Made by a program: the position numbers and the translations under genes. Positions 46,260 through 56,869 of a stretch of 64,000 nucleotides of DNA are shown here, in pieces. The notes below the pieces were generated by a model. The model saw nothing but the letters and a program-made list of their open reading frames with translations, ran no database searches and was not told where the DNA came from. Every line of letters begins with the position of its first letter. Position 1 is the first letter of the stretch. This stretch comes from Rhinatrema bivittatum. Taxonomy: Eukaryota; Chordata; Amphibia; Gymnophiona; Rhinatrematidae. The stretch covers positions 32,295,793 to 32,359,792 of the forward strand of contig NC_042617.1 in the NCBI RefSeq assembly GCF_901001135.1, written 5' to 3'.

Positions 46260-49200
46260 ATGGGTGAATTAAGAATGATGTCTTGGAATGTTAAGGGGCT
46301 TAACTCTTTCTATAAACAAAAACGATTAATACAACTTATACTATCATAAATATATATGCCCCTAATGCAGGTCAAGGTCCATTTTTTGAGAAACTGTCCA
46401 CCATTCTCCAACAGTGGGTGGAAGGCTCCTTAGTAATAGGGGGGGACTTCAATATCACCCGGTATCCCTTTTTAGACTTGAGTGGGGGAGGAGGGAGTCA
46501 TTCCAGACGCCATAGAAAGGGCCTGAAAACCCTTCTGAGAGATTGGAATTTGATAGATGCTTGGCGATTATATCATCCCTCAGAGCGTAACTACACATTT
46601 TACTCAAAAGTACATCAAACTTACTCGAGAATTGATTACTTCTTTGTTGATAAAGATATTATTAATAAGACTAAATCCACAGAGATATCACCAATTACGT
46701 GGTCTGACCATGCGGCTATAATACTAACACTACAGAAATTAGGCATACAGTCAGGAGAAAGATTCTGGAGGCTGAATGTTAGCTTATTGAATGACCCTGA
46801 ATATTGTAGAGATTTGAGTCAAGAGATGGAGCAATTTCTAGAGGAAAACAATAATGGGGAAGTGTCTGCTAACACATTATGGGATTGTTTTAAAGCAGTG
46901 GTGGGAGGCAAATTAATAGCACAGGCGTCATATGTACAGAAAACCAAGAATAGAAGGCGAACAGAAATTATGTCCCAATTAAGTAAACTAGAAATAAGAC
47001 ACAAACGTACTGGGGAACCAGAGGTAGCTACCCATTTGGACAAATTGAGAGAGGAGTTGAAAGATCTAACAATAGGAGAAATAGCATTTCAAATGGACAG
47101 CGCCAAACAGGAATTTTTTGAGGGGGGGAAATAAAACTGGGAGGTTGCTAGCCAGAAGACTCAAGGTTCACGCAATGCAGAATCAAATTTTAAAAATAAG
47201 ATCAGAGATGGGCAAGATATTATTGGATAACGAGAAAATTCGCCAGAGGTTTATTCAATTCTATCACCAACTGTATTCTAAACAGAAGGACATATCTCAA
47301 GAAGCCATAGATTCCTACCTAGAGAATATTCAGCTGCCGTGCACGGAGCAGGCCCAACAACAATATCTCAATAAACCCATCTCAGAAGAGGAAGTTTTGA
47401 AAGCGATTCAAGGGTTAAAAGTGGGGTAATCACCGGGCATAGATGGGTTCACGGCCAGTTTTTATAAGACTCTGAGCTCCCTTATTATTCACCCTCTGGC
47501 ACTGGCATTCAATAATTTATTGAGGGAGGGAGAGATTGCTGCTGATGCTAATAGATTTGGGATTACAAACTTAGCCAAACCGGGAAGGGATACCATGCAG
47601 TGTGGGTCCTATAGACCCATATCTCTAATCAATCTAGACCTAAAGCTGCTGGCAAAAATTCTGACTATATGCTTGAGTAATATCGCAACCTCCTTAATAC
47701 ACTCAGATCAAATGGGGTTTGTCTCAGGCAGGCTAGCGGCAGATAATGTCCGGAGAGTGATAGATTTAATTTGGTATGCACAGAGTAAATAACAACCAAT
47801 AGTACTTCTCACCATTGACGCGGAAAAAGTGTTTGACCTAGTCCATTGGGAATATCTATTCTCAATCCTGCGGAAAATGGACCTGGGAGGAAATTTCCTG
47901 ACATGGATTATGAAGCTATATTTCAGTCCCAGTGCCTGCATAAAAGTAAATGGGGGATATTCGAAGTCTTTCCCGATTGAAAGGGGGACCCGACAGGGAT
48001 GTCTTCTCTCTCGCCACTTTTGTTCGCTCTTTATTTGGAGCCTTTGGCCATGAAGATTAGAAACTCCCCGGCAATACAAGGGGTTCAGGTAAGGGCTCAT
48101 GAATACAAACTATCTCTATTTGCTGATGACGTTCTATTTACTATCATACAGCCACATGCCTCACTGCCACATCTGGTGGACAATTTAGGACACTTCAGTA
48201 GGGTATCAGGGTATCAAATTAAATATCGAAAAATCGGAACTATTGAATATCACCTTGACTGGCGGTGAAATAAAAGCTTTGCAACAGAAATTTACATTTA
48301 AGCTGGTTAAGAAGACAATCAAATACCTTGGTGTCAAAATTGGCCCAGACATCGAGGAGCTCTTTCAGCACAATTATGCCACATTATGGAAAACGATTAG
48401 AGAAGATTTACAAAAGTGGGAATGATTAGAACTCTCTTGGCTGGGTAGAATTTCCACAATAAAAATGAATGTACTCTCTAGGTTGAGCTACTTATTTCAA
48501 ACTTTACCAATTCAGGTAGCAGCCTATGACCTACAAACATGGCAAAAGCATTTGTTCCGCTTCTTATGAAGACATCGCCCTCCTAGGGTAAGCAGAAATG
48601 TACTGTGTCTCTCTAAGGATAAGGGGGGCCTGGGGGTCCCATGTCTGCTAAAATATTTTGTAGCGGCGCAATTGCATTCCATCCTTAACTGGCATTTACC
48701 AGGCAGCCACAAATGTTGGGTACAATTGGAAAAGGACCTGTTAGCGGGAATTGGTCCGCATTCATTAGTGTGGCTTCCACGGAAGCTTAGACGGCAGCCG
48801 GAAACCACTGTTCCCACTATTGTCTTCACTCCCTCTTTACGTTGGAAGAGGGGGATAGTGGGAGACAGAGCCTTGTTTATGAAATCTCCCATCTTTTTTA
48901 ATAAAGATTTTGAGCCTGGAAATTCATGGAGTATAACGAATCGGTGGACTCTAAGGGATTGTACTAGTTTTGAACATGTGTGGAAACAGAGAAAACTCAA
49001 AGAGTTTGTCGAGATAGCTGAGGAATTTCAGCTACCACTGACGGATAATTTCTTCTATCTACAACTAAGCCACTACTTATCCAAAAGGGGTGTGAGAATT
49101 GATTTAAACAAGGGTAAATCATTATTTGAGGGTAATTGCGACTATGCGGAAAAAATTAAAAAAGCGATCTCCAAGATTTATAATATCTTAAATAAAGATT

Positions 49201-49733
49201 TGGAGTCAATGCTGTCGCACATTCTCCAATGGGAGAAAGATTTGAACACCAAATTGAATCCTCAAGAGTGGTTAGCTTGTTTTAATACAGCTAAGAAATG
49301 TTCAGTTTCTGCTTTAATAAGGGAACAAAATTACAAAATGCTGTATCAGTACTTAACGCCGGAGAAATTGCATAGATATTACTCAACATGCGTGGATACT
49401 TGTTGGAGGGAGTGTGGTGAAAAGGGGACATTTCTGCATATTTGGTGGGAATGCGAGGCAATTCGGGGTTACTGGCACATGGTAATCAGGCTGATACTTG
49501 AAATTACGACTGAACATGTTCCCCCTGATCCAGCAATTTTTCTTCTAAACATCTACCCACATGAAATATGTGAGCAGAATGTTCATTTAATACAACAGGT
49601 TATCCTGGCAGCTCGAGCTGAAATTGCATGCTCATGGAAACAGAGAGCAGTGCCTCCGCGAACAAGGGTTCTTCAAAGACTGGCAAAAGTATGGTATCTT
49701 AGCAAGTTGACAGCCACAGACGACAACAGATGA
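46260..49733 (+). pseudogene. L1 ORF2, endonuclease-reverse transcriptase (copy 1)
   Basis: The start at 46260 reads MGELRMMSWNVKGLNSFYK. A stop follows at once and about 70 codons of endonuclease, including the catalytic Glu block, are missing. Reading resumes with IYAPN and VIGGDFNITRYPF (46418-47134), then RIDYFFVDKD and WSDHAAI, the end of the endonuclease. Reverse transcriptase follows: PGIDGFTASFYK, YRPISLINLDLKLLAKIL, DQMGFVSGRLAADN, then LSLFADDVLF with the catalytic FADD at 48119-48130. The last 353 codons (48672-49733) are open and end with CWREC-x7-H-x4-C, the L1 C-terminal zinc knuckle. At least six stops or frameshifts in total. Confidence 0.9.
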
Positions 49734-50310
49734 AAAAATACATGACTCAATGGAATGGATTTATCGCTTGGCGGAACAAACAAGACCTCTTATCCATACT
49801 TGGTACAACTCATTCTTCATGAGCAACGGATTGTTGGGGGAGGGTAGGAAGCGGAGGGGGGGGAAATGGAGAGATGACAATACAAAACAAAAAGTCTAAG
49901 ATGTACGATGTATGATGTATAAATTACATATTTGATGCCAGCAGAATTATATAGCAGAATTTTATTATGTATCAATATTTCTTTATAAACATATGTTGTT
50001 ACATTTACAAAATATAAATAAGAAAAAAAAGCCCACCATGGAGGTAGTGTCCCATGTAGAAAAGATCCGCTCCCCACCCCGATCCTCCACTCCCACTCAA
50101 TAACGTTGCAGATTACCTTAAACTGAAATATAAAAAGCAGCAATTGTAAACTTCCTACGAATACCTTATCAAATGTACTAAAATTAACTCAGTCACAACT
50201 AAGGGATAAAACTTATAAGTCTTGGAAACACATTGCTATATATACTCTCCAAACCTTTGTTTAGGGCATACTCCATAAAGTATGGTATGTTGATTATCTT
50301 GTCGCTGCAG

Positions 50311-51369
50311 TCAGCCCTGGTCTGAGAGTTGTGCTCCATAATTATCTTCTTGCCGGCGTAGTCGGCATCTCCCCTGACCGGCACGCCGCCATTTTGGAGT
50401 CGGATTCACCATCAACGTCGAATGAGAAGTGGTTGAAGGAACAGCAAATGATACCGCAAGTCCTGCTTGTTTGAAGGCCTCGTCAGCTTCCACTACGGTC
50501 TTGATTCGGTAAGAAAGTCCCTTGATTTGCAAAAGTAGGACAAAGAAAACAGCCGTCGATAATTGATATTAACTGCCCGAAGGGCTCCAGTCACTTCCCG
50601 CAAATCATAGCGTTTCCGCAGCGTGCTTGCAGCAAGATCACTGTAAATGGACACATCATGACCTTTCCATGACCAACATTGTTTTTCTTTTGCAGCATTT
50701 AAGATAGTTTCTTTTTGTTGGAAGCTATGGAGATTGATCACGATGTCCCGAGGCTTGTTGCCTTTGCGGGGGCCTAAGGATCTGTGCGCCCGTTCAGTTT
50801 TTATACAGAGATCTGACTGTGGTGCTTCTCCATCTAGCGTATTTTTGCCAGATAAGAGGTATTTACAGAACTCTTCCGCTACTTCAGAACAATTTTGATA
50901 GTCCGGGTTTTCAGGAATCCCTCGAATCCTCAAATTCGATCTCCTGGATCTATTTTCAAGATCCTCGAGTTTGTCAGTCAAAGTCTCAATTTCCTCCGTT
51001 AAAGATTTATGCTGGCCTGCTAGTACCGACAGCGGCACCTCATGGTTCTCCACTCTCGAGTCCATATCGTCTATGCGGTGTTCCAGCGAGGCCAGATCTT
51101 CTTTGATCTCAGTTACGGACGCCAATAGTTGTCCATAATGCTCTTAGTTCTTTAAACCATTACTTTAGTTCGGTTCTAGATGGTAAATCAGCTATCTCTT
51201 GAAGGGGGTCCAACGCAGTCAGTGAATTTGGGGCTGAAGATTCCATAACCTGCTCACTCAGGCCTTCCGCTCCCGCATTGCATGGCTCACCGTCTCCTGC
51301 GGTGAACTCTGACGGTAATTTGCTAAATGCAAATTGTTTTAAATTCGCTGTTCTCTTTCTTGTAGTCAT
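50311..51369 (-). pseudogene. L1 copy 3 ORF1
   Basis: The start at 51369 gives MTTRKRTANLKQFAFSKLPS. After a frameshift near 51150 a 210-codon stretch (50493-51125) reads ASVTEIKEDLASLEHRIDDM, a heptad-like coiled coil. It continues with LENRSRRSNLRIRGIPENPD, KTERAHRSLGPRKGNKPRDI and VNINYRRLFSLSYF. A last piece (50311-50532) holds IKGLSYRIKTVVEADEAF and a basic end. The layout is the same as in copies 1 and 2, but the sequence is clearly from another subfamily. Two frameshifts. Confidence 0.82.
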
Positions 51370-51510
51370 CAGTATCCTTCAAGATTTCCATGTGTAGCCT
51401 GCCAGTTAATAAGAAACTTCACAGTTCAGCTTTAAAGCTCAAAAAGTGGGGTTGAGATCGAAGCTCCAAAATCATGTGGTTATCTTTCAGCATGGCAGAA
51501 CATCAGCCCC

Positions 51511-51605
51511 CTCTGATTCGTTTTAAATGTGCTACATGCTAACTTCATGGAGTGCCCCCTAGTCCTATTATCCGAAAGAGTAAACAACTGATTCACATTT
51601 ACTCT
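51511..51605 (-). mobile_element. CR1-type LINE (part 2, split by L1 copy 3)
   Basis: The plus strand TTTTAAATGTGCTACATGCT then AACTTCATGGAGTGCCCCCT and CCGAAAGAGTAAACAACTG is the reverse complement of the CR1 coding segment LFTLSDNRR..RGHSMKL. It continues directly from the CR1 piece at 43806-44129. It is 5'-truncated near 51605. Confidence 0.85.
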
Positions 51606-52500
51606 CACTCATTAGTTGCCGATATCTTTTTACAGTCAGGATAGTATCATAATTCCTGCTTCATGAAAGCCTTGTCAGCTTGCTGTATTATGCTGCAATT
51701 CTAACAGGATGGAGCATACACCCATGGCTGTGGAACACGCTTGGTAAACTTGTGGTGCTTCACCAGTTGTGGGACGTAAGGAGGTAAAATAGCAGTGGTC
51801 ATGTGCTATCTACATATGAAAGGATTGGGATGCTCTCAAAAGCTCATGGACAGCGATATTTGTGACTAATTGTTATGTTAGTCCAATGAAGGGTATCAGA
51901 GCCTGCAAAGAATCCATGCAAATAGCCAGAAAGCTTTCTCAGGTCAAACTACATACCATGATTGCATCAAGCCAACTTCTCTGAGTCTGCCAGAAAACGT
52001 TGCACGCTGTCTAGCAAAAGCAAAGGGAGATTTTGGCCATTTTGCAGATCTCACTGTGATGCAACTTTATAACCTTTTCTGAAAATTTCATACCATTATA
52101 AATCAAATTTGATATTAGTAGAAGCAATTATTGATAATCATGTGCTTTGCTCATCTGGGCTGTAGGCAGAGTGGAGAAAGCCATGGTTCTGATGGCTGAT
52201 TTGGGGATGGGAGAAAGAGTATTCAGCTGCTCTCTAAAGAAAGAAAGATTGGCATAACTAGATGTTATTGTTTGTAAGGTTTTGGGTGGACCCTTGGACA
52301 CTGTGTCAGATGACCACGCCCACAGGGGGAAGTCCCGTGAGGGGCCACAGGTCAGGCTCAGATTTAGGACACACAACACAGGAGTTGTGAAGCCACCAGA
52401 GGTGGCAGTAGTGAGTAGAGATGAAGCCCAGCTGGGCTTGTAGTCCCTCAGGACATTGGAACAACGATCCCTCAATGGCTATCCTGTAGTGGAGAGAAAC
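51606..52500. other. No gene or recognised repeat
   Basis: Mixed-composition DNA. No frame with protein-like features and no clear repeat structure. Confidence 0.4.
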
Positions 52501-52830
52501 TGAGATAGAGAGTACAGTGGAGCATACACAGGGTTCTGGTATGGAGCCTCGTTGGTTGAGTACTCACACGGCGGTTTCTCCTGGAAGGTAACACAGAAGC
52601 TGGAATAGAGGCAGGCCCTCGAGGAGAGAGTACCTGGTTCCAGGGAACAGCTCTGAGAGAATCTAAATGGTAACTCACTGATGGTATAGGCAGCGGGTTC
52701 TTCCAAGCAGAAGTGAGCTCAAGCAGCAAGTCCGGGAACATGGGCCCTCGAGGAGTGAGTACCGGTTCCAGACAGTGACCTGAAAGAAAAGAGAGAGGCC
52801 CTCGAGGAGCGGGTACCCCGATAGAGTAAG
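52500..52830. repeat. Repeat with GGCCCTCGAGGAG motifs
   Basis: The wording GGCCCTCGAGGAG followed by GTACC occurs near 52613, 52743 and 52798, twice followed by GGTTCCAG. Similar spacing sequence (CAGAAGC, GAGCTCAAGC) suggests irregular tandem duplication in a non-coding repeat. A shorter duplication, GTAAGGAGTCCCTTGC, is repeated near 52881-52912. Confidence 0.55.
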
Positions 52831-52934
52831 TCCAATAAGGAGAGGCAGAGTAGCTAGGTACGGAGAGCGAATCTCATCCGTAAGGAGTCCCTTGCGTAAG
52901 GAGTCCCTTGCTAACTCGATTAGCTAGCAAACAG

Positions 52935-53215
52935 ACAGGCCGATACAGTAAGGAGCGGTAGGAAGAGCTGCGTTAGTGCCGGGCGCACTCGCGGTTGCCG
53001 CACGCACAGTCTGGCTCACCTACCGCTCGATACCGTATTGAAATGTCATGCAAATGCAAGCTGCGTCCAAGAAGCGTCCGTGAAGCGTTAGGCCCGCGCA
53101 ACCCATTTTACTGTATAGAGAGCTATACAGTATCCTGGGTGCGCTGGCCTAACGCTTCACAGACATGCTGGTATCTGTCATTTCAAATGACATTTGAAAT
53201 GACAGGTACCAGGAA
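52935..53215. mobile_element. Palindromic non-autonomous element with nested hairpins
   Basis: Three inverted structures follow one another. GATACAGTAAGGAGCGGTAGG (about 52941) pairs imperfectly with CCTACCGCTCGATACCGTATT (about 53019). A hairpin spans 53076-53164 with arms of about 42 bp containing GTGAAGCGTTAGGCC and centred on TACTGTATAG-AGAG-CTATACAGTA. A hairpin at 53170-53210 has 20-bp arms (GGTATCTGTCATTTCAAATG) with one mismatch and a one-base loop. No coding frame. The outer boundaries and target duplication are not settled. Confidence 0.65.
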
Positions 53216-53845
53216 GTGGACGGTTCTCCTATGCTCGGGATTACCAGTCCTCTCGCCCCTCCTCCCGAAGCAAGGCGCAGGGAGGGGGGGAGAGAGGACT
53301 GGTGAAACGACATGTAAAGTATAAAGCAACGAAGCGACTTACTTTTCTTGCAGCCCTCCTCCGGAGATGGACCGCAGCTCCCCTGCCTCCTGGGGGGTAG
53401 CTGGCGGCGAAAGTGACCCTGCCGGCGAAAATGGATGCCTGCATGGGCGAAAGCGGCCCCTGTGTGTGCAATTTGGCCGCTCAAGACGTGAGTATTTGCA
53501 GTGCTGCCTTTTCATGCAGGGTTGTTGCTGTTTGAGTTCTGGGAGTTAGTGCTGTTTTAGTATGGCAGGTTTGCTATTTAGATTCTGAGGTACTTTTGGG
53601 AGGGTTTTGTATTACTTCACAAAGTGCCTGATAATGGAGAGACTTTGAGTCACTGTTACTGTTACTGAAGTGACAACATAATTTGAATGTTTTTCCTATG
53701 GCGAGTAGTAAAGTGAGAAAATTCCAGATCAGTCCAGCCAGCCATTTCAGAGATTATCTTCTTATCTTATGCTGTCCTATCTCCAAAAATCACATATGAT
53801 ATATTCATCAGATGTTGTGATATGATTTCTGATCCTTATTTGTAT
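53216..53845 (+). other. Unassigned; one exon-like segment
   Basis: Near 53354 a TTACTTTTCTTGCAG acceptor-like site is followed by an open frame starting MDRSSPASWGVAGGESDPAG, and GAC/GTGAGT, a donor-like site, follows near 53490. The segment is G+C-rich, lies next to palindromic repeats and has no recognisable domain. Chance or repeat origin is more likely than a real exon. Confidence 0.25.
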
Positions 53846-53857
53846 TATATACACATA

Positions 53858-53911
<54 letters not shown>

Positions 53912-53915
53912 TATG
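53846..53915. repeat. TA/TG compound microsatellite, self-complementary
   Basis: A run of TG then a TA tract of about 36 bases, then CA. TGTGTGTGTATATA on the left mirrors TATACACACACACA on the right, so the whole can fold on itself. Confidence 0.85.
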
Positions 53916-54275
53916 TATACACTTTTAAATATTAAACTTTGTTTTGTATGTATATATATTGATATGATTTTACAGGATTGTTCTGGGAAGGGCTTTAGTG
54001 GGGATATAATAATTGTTGAGTTTAATTATCAAAATGTATGGGGTGTCTATGGGCCTGAAAATGAATTGGGAAGTTGGTGTAAGGCTAAAGAACCTAGTGA
54101 AGGGGTTCCCAGATTTGTCCTGGTTTCTCCCAACCACTCAGGTTTTCATGATCTTTGTTGGACGGATAGGAAGGAGGATCAAGAACAGTGCGGGACAGCA
54201 CAGGTCGTTAGACAGTGCAAATATATTATAAGTGAGGGAATTGAAGTTGATATTGGTTGGAACAACTGCACATAA

Positions 54276-54699
54276 TGGGGTAGATTTTCAAAGGGGTACG
54301 CGCGTACAATACGTGCGTACCCCCCCAAAAACCTACCCCAAACCCCCCCTGAGCGCGCCGAGGCTATTTTGCATAGGCTCGGTGGCGTGCGCAAGCCCCG
54401 GGACGCGCGTAAGTCCCGGGGCTTGCATGGAGGGGTGTGTCGGGAGCGTGCCGCGAGTGACGCGGCGTTTCGGGGGCGTGCTGCGAGTGACGCGGCGTTT
54501 CGGGGGCGGGCCCGGGGGCGTGGCGCCGGCCCGGGGGCGTGGGCTCGGCGCGCGCAGGTTGCACAAATGTGCACCCCCTTGCATGTGTCGACCCCGGATT
54601 TTATAAGATACGCGCGGCCACGCTCGTATCTTATAAAATTCAGCGTACTGGTGCACGAACAAAAGTACGCCCGCGCGTACATTTATAAATTCTACCCCA
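54276..54699. mobile_element. CpG-rich MITE-like element
   Basis: The ends TGGGGTAGAT and ATTCTACCCCA are short inverted repeats of about 10 bp at 54276 and 54690. The 424-bp interior is extremely CpG-rich (GCGCGCGTAC, GACGCGGCG), unlike the A+T-rich flanks. It holds a duplicated unit of about 30 bp ending CGAGTGACGCGGCGTTTCGG near 54480 and 54510, a CCCCGGGACGCGCGTAAGTC / CCCGGGGCTTGC inverted stretch, and a TCTTATAAAAT inverted pair near 54600-54637. No target duplication is evident. No protein is encoded. Confidence 0.65.
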
Positions 54700-54933
54700 G
54701 CATGTTACACTGTATAAAAATTTGTTAAGGAATATTTGACAGAAATGTTTGTAATTGATATTAAAACAAGTGTATGGTTTTAATGTAAAGATCGGATGTG
54801 GATGGATGTAAGAGTGTGGATGTGATAGGTAGTTTTTATTTGCCTAGATAGGGGTTTATGGTTGCATATGAATACATTTATAGGAATAAACATCGTTGTG
54901 ATATTTTATGTTCTCTAGAAGTGTAGTCACTAT

Positions 54934-55684
54934 GGGCCTGATTTTAAAAAGCATTTACTCGAGTAAAAACCAGGTTTACTGGAGTAAATTCACTTTACTT
55001 GAGTAAGTGGGTTTTTGAAAATTGCTACAATATATGCCACAAGCCGTAAAGCCCATTAAAACGGGCTACATCCCTCTGTCTCTCACCTCCCCCTCATTCT
55101 CTCTCCCCTCACTCTTCACCACCCCCCTCCCCCTCCTCACTCAGTCCCCCCTCTCCCTCACTCCCTCCCACTCAGTCCCCCCTCTCCCTCCCACTCACTC
55201 AGTCCCCCTCTCCCTCCCTCCCACTCAGTCCCTCCCTTCACCCACCTCCATTTCCTCCCGGCGCCGTAAGCGCGACTTCCCGCAAACCCTCACCCGGCTC
55301 CATTGACTCCTCCCGCTCCTGCCGGCAGATCTCGGGGGGGGGGGCGCGGGAGTGACACCCCCCCCCCCCCGAGATCTGCCGGCAGATCTGGGGAGGAGAA
55401 GTAGCGGCACCGCGCGCGCGCGGCGCCGCTGCTTCTCCTCCCGCTCCTGCGGCCCCACCGCCATTTTTTTTTTTCCTGATCGACGTCCTTGCCCGCACAT
55501 GCGCAGTAGAGCTGCGCTCTACTGCGCATTTGCGGGCCGTCGGTCACAGGCCATTTATAAGGTAGATTGACTTGTCTATAGGATTTACTCACATAAGTGC
55601 ACTTTACTTGAGTAAATGGCTTTTGAAAATTGCTACAATAGTAGCTACATTTACGCATGTAACTCCTTTTGAAAATTACCCCCA
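54934..55684. mobile_element. Composite non-autonomous element with three strong hairpins
   Basis: Direct copies of CACTTTACTTGAGTAARTGG then TTTTGAAAATTGCTACAAT lie at 54991-55031 and 55600-55639. The outer ends TGATTTTAAAAAGC and CCTTTTGAAAATTACCCCCA are inverted-like. The interior has a CTCCCTC-rich tract (55080-55240), then a hairpin with TGCCGGCAGATCTCGGGGGG and its complement (about 55319-55388). Next is a 17-bp hairpin, GGAGGAGAAGTAGCGGC (about 55394-55442), and a 20-bp hairpin at 55492-55536. No coding frame. Confidence 0.6.
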
Positions 55685-55699
55685 ATATGAGCATAGGGA

Positions 55700-56200
55700 A
55701 TATTGTGATAGTATACCCTCTGTGTTTGTGTTGCCTTGATACTGAAGACAGGCAGGGCTAGAAGGGCTGGAACCGGAGACAAGGCCTGGAGCAGGAGACA
55801 TGGTGGGTCTTGGAGGTAGGGCAGGGCTGGAGACAAGGGCTGGAAGTGGAGTCAAGACATGGAACTGAAGCCAGGGCTGTGACTTGAAACAAGGTCTAGG
55901 ACTGGAGACAAGACCTGGGACAACAAGGACAGGATGAGGCTAGGACTGAGCAAGGAACGCAAACACATGAAACAAGGAACTAAGGTACAGCAAGTGTCCT
56001 AAGACAAAACAAGATAAACAGGCAAGAAGGCTTAAGCAGGTCACAAGGCAGGGCTGGGTGAGCCTAGAAGGCCCGAAGGCCAGAAGGCAGGTCTAGAAAG
56101 ACGGGGAGGTCACACGACAGGGCTGGAAGGCAGGGGAGGCCACTAGGCAAAGCAGGAGCAAGAAGGCCAAAGTGGCCATGCCAATATAAGGAAAGGAGCC
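55700..56200. repeat. Degenerate GGGCTGGA-type simple repeat
   Basis: Many drifted copies of GGCAGGGCTGGA, ACTGGAGACAAG and GGCAGGGCTGG occur with no fixed spacing, an old minisatellite-like tract. No coding frame. DNA from 56200 to 56370 shows nothing recognisable. Confidence 0.5.
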
Positions 56201-56369
56201 AAGGGGACTCGATGAAGCACCAACTGCAGGGAGAGGCTGGGCTAAGCTCGCTTGCTGAGTCATGGGATCAACCAGTAGATGGTTAGCGTAGGACTGAGCA
56301 TGGCTGCATGAGGACCTCTGCTCGGTCCTAGCACCCGAGATCATGACATTCACTCTGCAGCCTCCACTA

Positions 56370-56790
56370 TCTCTTTTATCTCTCCCTACTCCCCTCTTTG
56401 TCAACTCCGCTCATCAGGCAAGTCACTTCTACATATGCCCTTCTCCTTCACCACCAAATCCCAAGTCCGTGCTTTCCATCCTACTGCACCGTATGTTTGG
56501 AATGGATTTCCTGGATTGGTGTGTCATACTTCTTCAAAACCAGTCTAAAAACCCACCCTTTTGAGGCTGCTTTTTAAATCTTAATCCCTGGGTTATCATA
56601 CTTGCAGTCTTATTTATTTTAACCAGTTTCTTAATAAATGAAATGTCCAAAGTCTCTTTTGCCCTGTATGCTTATCTTATTAGAGTGCAAACAGAGCAGG
56701 GACTGTGTTTTTTTTTATACAGGACTGCATAAGTTGAGTAGCACTATAGAAGTGATAGTAGTAGTAGTAGTAGCAGCAGCATCACTGGTA
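56370..56790 (+). mobile_element. L2-like LINE 3' end with TAG microsatellite tail
   Basis: The plus strand around 56470-56570 encodes AFHPTAPYVWNGFPGLV, resembling the LWNSLP end of L2-type ORF2, then KPTLLRLL. It ends with TTGAGTAGCACTATAGAAG and a (TAG)n/(CAG)n microsatellite at 56753-56781, a tail of the type found on LINE 3' ends. Confidence 0.55.
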
Positions 56791-56869
56791 GTACTTTTCA
56801 AGAAGTACCTACAGTACCTGAATGTAATCCACTTTGAAGTGCCTGTAAAGGGGAATTGTATATAATATA

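Larger units (their letters stand above)
44496..50032 (+). mobile_element. L1-type LINE, copy 1, full length
   Basis: About 5.5 kb on the plus strand from a GGAGGAAGTGACATC 5' end to an A-rich 3' end (TAAATAAGAAAAAAAAG at 50030). It carries ORF1, a G-rich spacer (45790-46260), ORF2 and a 3' UTR of about 300 bp. The target duplication is CCACCATGGAGG at 44484-44495 and 50033-50044, an exact 12-bp match. It inserted into the spacer of a minus-strand L1 (copy 3). It is the most complete transposon in the window, but both frames are broken. Confidence 0.92.
44130..51510 (-). mobile_element. L1-type LINE, copy 3 (5' complete, 3' ends in endonuclease)
   Basis: A minus-strand L1 made of its 5' UTR and ORF1 (about 51510-50300), inter-ORF spacer, and the first part of ORF2 (about 44330-44130). 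It is split by a later L1 at 44496-50032. It sits in a CR1 and is flanked by a 14-bp imperfect duplication: CTCCAATTAGTTTT at 44116-44129 and CTCTGATTCGTTTT at 51511-51524 (11 of 14 match). At its 3' end the L1 strand reads GGGAAAAATGCAAAAAAAC. This suggests that the RNA ended or was primed at an A-rich spot inside ORF2. Its ORF1 is clearly diverged from copies 1 and 2. Confidence 0.8.

Noticed and set aside
54090..54165. Possible decayed relative of the palindromic hAT-like element (GGTTCCCAGATTTGTCCTGG ... CAGGTTTTCATGATC)
   Set aside because: Similarity to the left arm at 16610-16660 is suggestive, but there is no second arm and no target duplication. Too weak to list as an element.
54179..54682. 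Overlapping long frames on both strands in the CpG-rich element
   Set aside because: They result from tandem G+C-rich units with few stops. No domain, and the same DNA is open in several frames.
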